Positions 1 through 4,845 of a stretch of DNA of 6,424 nucleotides are shown piece after piece; position 1 is the first letter of the stretch; the number at the start of each line of letters is the position of its first letter. The stretch lies in contig CAZCEC010000138.1 in NCBI GenBank assembly GCA_964497615.1, forward strand, positions 1-6,424, in the 5' to 3' direction. A model generated the notes under the pieces. The model worked only from the letters and a program-made list of their open reading frames with translations. It was not told the DNA's origin and did no database searches. The translations under genes were made by a program, and so were the position numbers. The DNA comes from CAZCEC01 sp964497615. GTDB lineage: Bacteria; Chloroflexota; Anaerolineae; Anaerolineales; UBA6663.

Positions 1-411
1 GAACAGCTTGAGGGATTGGAAGACGATGGCCACCAGGGCCACGACAACGAGCAGGATGGCGACGGACCGGTTGCTGCTGAAGGGGATCTCCAGCCCCTGG
101 CCGGAGGCCGCCGCCTTGGGCGCACCGGACCGCTCGCCGCCGCTCGTGACCGGATGCGCCGCCTGGAGCCGCGTGAAGCGCACAAAGACGATGGCCAGGA
201 TGACGCCAGTACCAATGGTGCCGGAGATGACGAGGAACAGCACGCCGACGAACAGCAGCGACTGTTCGGCCGCCACATCTGGGTCGGTGCTGAGAGTGGG
301 CACGTACGGCCCGCGGGTTACGTCCGGCGCGACGAGGCTGTTGTAGACCGCGAACCCGCCCACGAGCAGCAGGGCGATCACCAGCAATAGGGTCGGCAAA
401 AAGCGGCGCAA
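1..411 (-). CDS. Unidentified three-helix membrane protein, C-terminus outside window
   Basis: An open frame of 137 codons runs from a TTG at 411 to the window edge with no stop, so the C-terminus is missing. TTG is chosen because GGAGG lies 6 bases upstream and the frame starts 13 bases after the copper gene's stop. The protein begins MRRFLPTLLLVIALL, a positively charged start followed by a hydrophobic helix (about residues 4-25) that could be a signal anchor. A polar loop (about 28-48) follows, then a second helix (about 50-77, LLFVGVLFLVISGTIGTGV), a Gly/Ser/Ala-rich loop (about 82-110) and a third helix (about 114-134). I see no CxxCH heme site, no copper motif and no match to oxidase subunits II or III. 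Its place at the end of the oxidase and copper genes suggests a role in oxidase assembly or electron transfer, but this is only context. Function unknown. The frame is real with good confidence: it is GC-rich, hydrophobic in blocks and preceded by a strong ribosome binding site. Confidence 0.72.
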   Translation of the reverse strand, partial: MRRFLPTLLLVIALLLVGGFAVYNSLVAPDVTRGPYVPTLSTDPDVAAEQSLLFVGVLFLVISGTIGTGVILAIVFVRFTRLQAAHPVTSGGERSGAPKAAASGQGLEIPFSSNRSVAILLVVVALVAIVFQSLKLF

Positions 412-417
412 GGTACT

Positions 418-422
418 CCTCC
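418..422 (-). promoter_or_regulatory. Shine-Dalgarno site deciding a TTG start
   Basis: On the minus strand GGAGG (422 to 418) lies 6 bases before the TTG at 411-409. It is the strongest ribosome binding site in the window. It starts 3 bases after the TAA stop of the CopC-CopD gene (427-425), so the two genes are probably translated from one message. It supports the TTG over the internal GTG a few codons later. Confidence 0.7.
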
Positions 423-424
423 AG

Positions 425-2323
425 TTACGTGTTGTTCAACACGAGTATCACGACAATGGCGGCCATCAGCAGCCCGGTCACCCACCAGCCCAGCCGTAAG
501 CGGCCCGGCACGGTCCGCCCGGCGAACCAGCTCCACCCCACGGCCACGGCCAGCGCCAGCCCAGCCAGGGCCAAGCGGCCTGAACGGTTCAGCCACTCGG
601 CGGCGCCCACCGTCCAGGGCACGGGATCGGCCTTCAGCCGCACCACCCCATCCAGGCCCACCTCAAAATCCACGGCGGCGTAGTCCGGCACCGCGGCCCC
701 CGGGCGGGCGACGCTCACCCGCATTTGCCATTGGCCCTCGCGGGCCAGGCCGGGGCTGGAGACCATGTAAACCCCCACCCCCGTCTCCGACGCCGCCGCC
801 TCGGTGGACAGCGCACTGCCCACCGCCAGGAACGTGAGGCGCACATCCGCGCCTTCCACCGCCAAGCCGTCCGGCCCCGTCACGGCGAGCGCGAACACAT
901 TGGCGCCGGCGCGGGCGGGCGACAAGCGCCCATCCAGATTCAGGTTGCCGGCCTGCGCCTCGAAGGTCATGCCCTCCGGCGCGGCCGCTTCATCAGCCAG
1001 GGTCGTGCTCACCCCGGGTGGCAGGTCGGTCAGCCGCGCCGCCAGCAGCAGCGCGCCGAGCACCACCCCGGCTTCCACCGCCACCCACCCGGCCGAGCGG
1101 GCCGAGCGGAGCGAATTATACGCCGCAAACGCCAGCGCGCCCGCCACGATGGCGCCCTTGAGGAGCACCGCCTGCCCGTAGCGGGTGAGCATCAGGCTGG
1201 GCCAATCGCCCACCTGCTGGGCGGCCAGCACCAGCCCGGAGGCCAACAGCGCCCCCACGCTGGCCGCGGCCAGGCCCGTGAAGCGGGCCACCCACTCTGC
1301 CCGCAGGCGGTCGCGCGGGGCCGGCTGAGGCACGGCCCGCCGCGCGCTCAGCAGGCCAATCACCAGCATCAGCAGCCCGCCCAGCCAAACGGCGGCCCCC
1401 GCCTGGTGGGCCAGATCGGCGGCCAGGCCCGACAAGCCGCTGCGCGCCGCGCTATGGCTGGTCAGGGTGGTGGTTGCGACCAGGGCCAGCGCCAGCCCCG
1501 CGCCCAGCCAGGCCGACCGCCGGCCATCCATCAATCCTTCCAGCAGCACGGCGGCTGCCAGGGCGATGACCGCGCGCGCAATCCAGATCGCCCCCCAGCG
1601 CGTGCCAAACAGTTCCCAGAACACCACCCCGGAGTCGCGGGCCTGCAAGTACAGCGCGCCCATCACCCCGATGACCAGCGCCCCCACCAGGATATCGGCG
1701 GCGACCGTCAGGTAGCGCCGCGCCTCGGTCATCAGGGCCGCTTCGTCCAGCGGCAGGCCAGCACCCGCCAGCGCCCGTGCGCCGGGAACCCACACCAGCA
1801 CCCGGAAAACCACGATCCCCAGCAGCACCAACTGCCCCAACAGACCAAAGAACCGGATCAGGTGCGTGCTCAGGTCCGGCTCGGTGTTGGCCTCGGCGGC
1901 GGCGCTGAGGGCGGCCCCGGTGTCGGGCGGCACGCCCACCCCAAAGGCAAAGGCCCCGCCCACCGCGTGCCCGTCCCCCACCGAAATGACGCGCCATACC
2001 ACTACGTAGCTGCCCTGCGGCAGGGGCGGCAGCGAGACCACGATGGCGGCCACGGCATCGCCCGTGAAGGCGGGCAGGTACTCTGCATCCAGCCGGTCCA
2101 CCCGCTGCCCGCGGCTGTCGTACACCGACAGGTGGGCATACTCCGGCTCGACGGCCTCATCCAGCCACACCGCCACCTGTGACGGCGCCGTGTCGAGCGT
2201 GCTGTTGGCTGGCGGCTCGCTGCGCACCAGGCTGGGGTGCGCCCAGGCTACGCCGGTAATGATGAGCAGCGCCAGGCCGGCCGCGGCCATCCCCAGTCCC
2301 CACCGCCGGGCTGTGCGCTTCAC
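425..2323 (-). CDS. copC/copD: Secreted/membrane copper protein: CopC-CopD fusion with C-terminal Ig-like (YtkA/FixH-type) domain
   Basis: This 632-residue protein probably binds periplasmic Cu(II) and passes it across the membrane. Residues 1-28 form a signal peptide (KRTARR, hydrophobic core, AWA before the cut). Cleavage would leave His29 as the first residue, the N-terminal copper ligand of CopC. The CopC domain (about 29-130) also holds Asp117 and His119 in a D-G-H motif, the other known Cu(II) ligands. It has no Met-rich Cu(I) site. About 154-434 is a multi-helix CopD domain with SHSAA (His290) and DLAHQAGAAVWLGGL (Asp303, His306). About 449-559 is a beta-rich extracytoplasmic region resembling YtkA/FixH-type Ig folds, followed by two helices (about 583-601 and 612-629). 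The GTG at 2323 is preferred because it gives a charged signal-peptide n-region, though I see no clear Shine-Dalgarno site. The frame stays open upstream to an ATG at 2446, but that start would overlap the preceding gene. An ATG at 2290 would lack the basic residues. Copper supply to the oxidase CuB centre is inferred from position. Confidence 0.88.
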   Translation of the reverse strand: MKRTARRWGLGMAAAGLALLIITGVAWAHPSLVRSEPPANSTLDTAPSQVAVWLDEAVEPEYAHLSVYDSRGQRVDRLDAEYLPAFTGDAVAAIVVSLPPLPQGSYVVVWRVISVGDGHAVGGAFAFGVGVPPDTGAALSAAAEANTEPDLSTHLIRFFGLLGQLVLLGIVVFRVLVWVPGARALAGAGLPLDEAALMTEARRYLTVAADILVGALVIGVMGALYLQARDSGVVFWELFGTRWGAIWIARAVIALAAAVLLEGLMDGRRSAWLGAGLALALVATTTLTSHSAARSGLSGLAADLAHQAGAAVWLGGLLMLVIGLLSARRAVPQPAPRDRLRAEWVARFTGLAAASVGALLASGLVLAAQQVGDWPSLMLTRYGQAVLLKGAIVAGALAFAAYNSLRSARSAGWVAVEAGVVLGALLLAARLTDLPPGVSTTLADEAAAPEGMTFEAQAGNLNLDGRLSPARAGANVFALAVTGPDGLAVEGADVRLTFLAVGSALSTEAAASETGVGVYMVSSPGLAREGQWQMRVSVARPGAAVPDYAAVDFEVGLDGVVRLKADPVPWTVGAAEWLNRSGRLALAGLALAVAVGWSWFAGRTVPGRLRLGWWVTGLLMAAIVVILVLNNT

Positions 2324-2366
2324 CAATCGCGCCGCCAATTGTTGGTCTTTCCCAGCGCCAGCGCGG

Positions 2367-2717
2367 CTAATCGCGCAGCGCCGCGTACTCCGCCCGCGCC
2401 TCGCGAATCCACCCGATGAGCGCCACCACGGCCAGCACCGCGCCAATGACGATCAGAAAGCGCCCGGTGATGATCAACCCAAACAAGGCCAGCACCACGC
2501 CCAGGTCCAGCAGGAAGGGCCACACGCTGCGCCGCCGGGCCGGGACACTGACCGGCGCCTCGCCGTGCGGCTCCTCGCGCCCTCCGCCGCCCGCTCCCTC
2601 GCCGCCGCCGCCTGACCCCGTGCCGCGGCCGTTACCGCGTCCGTGGCCGTTCTTGGGCGGGCCGCCGTGCGCCAGCTCTGCGGCTTGGGTTTCATCCCTC
2701 TCGGGCACATCTACCAT
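2367..2717 (-). CDS. Small two-helix membrane protein resembling cytochrome c oxidase subunit IV (CtaF-like)
   Basis: This 116-residue protein has a hydrophilic N-terminal half and two membrane helices. Residues 18-47 are dominated by Gly with scattered Arg, Asn and Glu, a probably disordered tail. A basic RRR (61-63) precedes VWPFLLDLGVVLALFGLII (helix 1, about 65-83). After a short GR turn comes helix 2 (about 87-103), ending GWIREARAEY (102-111). The WPF...G...GL, short turn, G...L.GW..EA pattern is one I associate with the small bacterial aa3 oxidase subunit IV or the C-terminal tail of some subunit I/III proteins. The assignment rests on recollection of the pattern and on position in the operon. 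The start is an ATG with AAGGA 7 bases upstream; the stop is TAG. The upstream 39-residue gene ends 36 bases before this start. It could instead be an unrelated two-helix protein. Confidence 0.7.
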   Translation of the reverse strand: MVDVPERDETQAAELAHGGPPKNGHGRGNGRGTGSGGGGEGAGGGGREEPHGEAPVSVPARRRSVWPFLLDLGVVLALFGLIITGRFLIVIGAVLAVVALIGWIREARAEYAALRD

Positions 2718-2724
2718 CTTCAGT

Positions 2725-2729
2725 TCCTT
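2725..2729 (-). promoter_or_regulatory. Shine-Dalgarno site of the CtaF-like gene
   Basis: AAGGA on the minus strand (2729 to 2725) lies 7 bases before the ATG at 2717, normal spacing. It fixes the start of the 116-residue protein, since the next in-frame Met-like codons would remove part of the N-terminal tail. Confidence 0.55.
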
Positions 2730-2753
2730 AACCTACGGACCACGCGCCAGACC

Positions 2754-2873
2754 CTAGCGCGGCAGGCTCATCACCAACGAAATGGACGCTATCGCCGCGA
2801 CCCCCATGCCCACGGCCAGGACCAGCAGCACCAGCCCAGTCACCATATTGCGCGTCGCCCGTTTCTTGTCCAC
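2754..2873 (-). CDS. 39-residue single-helix membrane protein in the oxidase operon
   Basis: A GTG at 2873 opens a frame of 39 codons ending in TAG at 2754. The product starts MDKKRATRN, strongly basic, then one helix (about residues 10-35, MVTGLVLLVLAVGMGVAAIASISLVM) and a short SLPR tail. The positive-inside rule puts the N-terminus in the cytoplasm. AAGGA sits 9 bases before the GTG and is supplied by the heptamer repeat just upstream. The size, basic start and single helix recall tiny oxidase subunits and the small oxidase assembly proteins found next to ctaD/ctaG in other bacteria, but no family can be claimed. A second possible start, the in-frame ATG nine codons later, would drop the basic segment. 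Spacing is 38 bases after the ctaA-ctaB stop and 36 bases before the next gene. Co-transcription with the oxidase is probable; function is unknown. Confidence 0.62.
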   Translation of the reverse strand: MDKKRATRNMVTGLVLLVLAVGMGVAAIASISLVMSLPR

Positions 2874-2876
2874 CTG

Positions 2877-2904
2877 CCTTCGTCCTTCGTCTTCCGTCCT
2901 TCGT
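2877..2904 (-). repeat. Four tandem heptamers in the spacer after ctaA-ctaB
   Basis: Read on the minus strand, four 7-base units follow one another without gaps: ACGAAGG, ACGGAAG, ACGAAGG, ACGAAGG. Three are identical and one differs by two substitutions. The array fills most of the 38-base gap between the ctaA-ctaB stop (2914-2912) and the GTG of the 39-residue gene. Each perfect unit carries AAGG, and at unit joins AAGGA, which resembles the Shine-Dalgarno sequence, so the array may act as the ribosome binding region. Confidence 0.75.
2883..2887 (-). promoter_or_regulatory. Shine-Dalgarno-like AAGGA inside the heptamer array
   Basis: AAGGA at the join of two heptamers (2887 to 2883) stands 9 bases before the GTG at 2873 of the 39-residue gene. 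A further AAGG (2880 to 2877) is only 3 bases away, too close to be the main site. The call depends on the small gene being real. Confidence 0.45.
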
Positions 2905-2911
2905 CGGATAT

Positions 2912-4738
2912 TCAGCCGCTCACAAACCGGTCCACCACCAGCGCCGCGAAGATCAGCGCCAGATACAGGCTGGAGTACTTGTATAGCCGCCAGGCAATCT
3001 TGTTGCCGCCGTGACGCAGCAGCGAGATGGCGTACACGATGAAGCCCGCCCCCAGCAGGGCCGCGGCCAACAGGTAGAACATCCCCGCCACCCCGGCCGG
3101 CGTGAGCAGCAGCGAGAGCGCCACCACCAGCAGGGTGTAGAGCGCGATGTGGCGGCGCGTCTCGTGCTCGCCCCACACCACGGGCAGCATGGGCACGCCT
3201 GCCCGCGCATAGTCGTTGGACTTCAGCAGCGCCAGCGCCCAGAAGTGCGGCGGGGTCCAGAAGAACACCAGCGCGAACAGGAACAGGGCCGAGACATCAA
3301 TGCGGCCGGTAGCCGCCGCCCACCCCACCAGGGGCGGCACCGCCCCCGCGCCGCCGCCAATGACAATGTTCTGCACGGTGCTTTTCTTCAGCAGCACCGA
3401 ATAGCCCAGCACGTAATACAGATTGCCAAACAAGGCCAGCACTGCCGCCAGCGGGGTGACGAACACGGCCAGCACATAGAACGAAGCGATGCTGAGCACC
3501 AGGCCAAACGCCAGCGCGCCGCCCGTATCCAGCCGTCCCGCGGCAATGGGCCGGCGGGCCGTGCGCGCCATGTGCTGATCGAGCTCGCGGTCAATCACCT
3601 GGTTCAGGGTGCTGGCGCCGCCGGAGGCCAGCGCGCCGCCCAGCATGGTCCACAGCAGCAGGTCTAGGGGCGGCCAGCCGTGCCCGGCCACGATCATGGC
3701 TGCGGCCGTGGTCACCAGCAGCAGGACGATGATGATGGGCTTGGTCAGGGCGACGTAGTCCGCCACGGCAGCGCGCAGCGGGCGCGCGGCCCGCGCCGGC
3801 ACGGGGAACTTCAGCGGCGACAGGCGCACATACTGCATGGCCAACACCGCGAACACCACCATGCCGGCCCATACCGCCGAGGCCGTCGCCACGTGCAGTC
3901 CGTTCAGAAAGGTGGGGAAGCCTTGCAGGACGTTCATGCCGCCGACGGTGATCTGCCCGGCGAACAGCGCGCCCGTCACCGCCGCGGCCACGAACACTGG
4001 GGCATCGGCGCGGCGCAGCCGCCAGGCCTGGATCACCGCGCCGATGACCATCAGCCCCACCGCTGCCGCCACGTAGCGGTGGCCCATGTGCAGCCAGCCG
4101 GCCGGGGTGGTGGGGACGAGGGCGCCGTTGCACAGCGGCCAGCCCGCACACGCGGCCATGGCGCGCCCCGCCGTCACCAGCGAGCCGGTGATGATGACGG
4201 CAAACACACCCAAGGCCGTCATCCCCACCAGGCTGCTGAGCGCATCAAAGTGAAACAGGGACTGCGCCAGCCGCGGGTCCTTGCGGTACAGGAAGGCCAT
4301 CACCGTGACCACCAGCAGCAGGGCCAGCAGCGAGAGCGCGTTGGCGAGGTGCAGGGCCACAATCCCCGGCGGCAGTTCCAGCCGCACCGTGATCGCGCCC
4401 AGCAGGATTTGCACCACCAGCAGGGCCACCGCCCACAGCGCCGGGGTCACGATCCAGCGCACCGGGCGGAACCAGCGCCAGGCCCCGTAGGCCGTCGCCA
4501 GGATGAGGGGCGAGACCAGGGCCGTGACGAAGCGGTGCGACAGTTCGATGAAGGTGGGCAGGTCCAGCGGCGGGAACAACTCGCCGTTGCACAGCGGCCA
4601 GTGGTCGCCGCAGCCCATGCCCGAGCCGGTGACGCGCACGATGCCGCCCAGCACGATGAGCAGGAACGTGGCGGTGGCCGCGCTGAGCGCCAGCCACCGG
4701 AACCGCCCCGCCCAGGGCGACTGGGCCGGCGAAGGCAT
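2912..4738 (-). CDS. ctaA/ctaB: Fused heme A synthase (CtaA/COX15) - heme O synthase (CtaB, protoheme IX farnesyltransferase)
   Basis: This 608-residue membrane protein carries both steps of heme A synthesis. The C-terminal half adds farnesyl to heme B to give heme O; the N-terminal half oxidises heme O to heme A. CtaA (about 1-300) has IVLGGIVRVTGSGMGCG, Cys43/Cys50 and Cys197/Cys203 as the two loop cysteine pairs (CGDHWPLC and CAGWPLC), Glu65-x-x-His68, and His130, His220 and His282 as the expected heme ligands. A short basic linker (about 305-322) leads to CtaB (about 325-608), a UbiA-type prenyltransferase. It has DYVALTKP, the first Asp motif N379-x3-D383-x3-D387 followed by RTARRP, then LLKKSTVQN, TPPHFWALAL and the second Asp motif DYARAGVPMLP (from D509). 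Every key residue I looked for is present in both halves. The ATG at 4738 is chosen because AGGTGA lies 8 bases upstream. A GTG at 4750 would add four residues and has no such site. An in-frame TAG at 4753 rules out anything longer. From memory, such fusions occur in Chloroflexota. Confidence 0.95.
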   Translation of the reverse strand: MPSPAQSPWAGRFRWLALSAATATFLLIVLGGIVRVTGSGMGCGDHWPLCNGELFPPLDLPTFIELSHRFVTALVSPLILATAYGAWRWFRPVRWIVTPALWAVALLVVQILLGAITVRLELPPGIVALHLANALSLLALLLVVTVMAFLYRKDPRLAQSLFHFDALSSLVGMTALGVFAVIITGSLVTAGRAMAACAGWPLCNGALVPTTPAGWLHMGHRYVAAAVGLMVIGAVIQAWRLRRADAPVFVAAAVTGALFAGQITVGGMNVLQGFPTFLNGLHVATASAVWAGMVVFAVLAMQYVRLSPLKFPVPARAARPLRAAVADYVALTKPIIIVLLLVTTAAAMIVAGHGWPPLDLLLWTMLGGALASGGASTLNQVIDRELDQHMARTARRPIAAGRLDTGGALAFGLVLSIASFYVLAVFVTPLAAVLALFGNLYYVLGYSVLLKKSTVQNIVIGGGAGAVPPLVGWAAATGRIDVSALFLFALVFFWTPPHFWALALLKSNDYARAGVPMLPVVWGEHETRRHIALYTLLVVALSLLLTPAGVAGMFYLLAAALLGAGFIVYAISLLRHGGNKIAWRLYKYSSLYLALIFAALVVDRFVSG

Positions 4739-4746
4739 GGCCGCGG

Positions 4747-4752
4747 TCACCT
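4747..4752 (-). promoter_or_regulatory. Shine-Dalgarno site deciding the ctaA-ctaB start
   Basis: AGGTGA (4752 to 4747) lies 8 bases before the ATG at 4738. It overlaps the competing GTG codon (4750-4748), which makes that GTG less likely as the true start. GGTGAC occurs twice, 8 bases apart (4759-4754 and 4751-4746), so this site may be a tail of the neighbouring octamer repeat. Confidence 0.5.
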
Positions 4753-4773
4753 AGTCACCCACGGCGAAGCGCT

Positions 4774-4837
4774 CGGCGCACTGGCGCACTTACACACTTA
4801 CGCACCTTCTCACGCGCTCACAGACACACACGCACAC
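4774..4837 (-). repeat. Eight degenerate GTG-led tandem octamers between ctaD and ctaA-ctaB
   Basis: On the minus strand the 64 bases from 4837 to 4774 divide exactly into eight octamers, each starting with GTG. Examples are GTGTGCGT (4837-4830), GTGCGTAA (4805-4798), GTGTGTAA (4797-4790), GTGCGCCA (4789-4782) and GTGCGCCG (4781-4774). Positions 1-3 are fixed, position 5 is nearly always G, and positions 6-8 drift along the array, with neighbours most alike. The array begins 8 bases after the ctaD stop and ends 35 bases before the ctaA-ctaB start. After a 15-base break two more GTG-led octamers (4758-4743) run into the ctaA-ctaB ribosome binding site. I see no strong hairpin or T-run in the spacer, so this is not an obvious terminator. 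Confidence 0.75.
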
Positions 4838-4845
4838 AAGCCGTC

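Noticed and set aside
725..2182. Long plus-strand open frame (485 codons) opposite copC/copD
   Set aside because: It is antisense to a gene with clear domains. Its product is full of Arg, Gln, His and Gly with no membrane or fold pattern, as expected from the opposite strand of GC-rich coding DNA.
2324..2446. 41-codon N-terminal extension of the copper gene to an ATG at 2446
   Set aside because: It would overlap the end of the CtaF-like gene by 80 bases and bury the signal peptide and the N-terminal copper-binding His behind an Arg/Trp/Cys-rich stretch.
4739..4750. GTG at 4750 as the start of ctaA-ctaB
   Set aside because: Possible, but it has no Shine-Dalgarno site and overlaps the AGGTGA that serves the ATG at 4738. 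The difference is four residues.
4774..4837. Octamer array as a CRISPR or a transposon end
   Set aside because: The units are 8 bases, contiguous and degenerate, with no spacers, inverted repeats or target duplication.
4739..4845. Terminator or promoter between ctaD and ctaA-ctaB
   Set aside because: I found no stem with a following T-run and no convincing -35/-10 pair. The GT-rich repeat explains the unusual composition.
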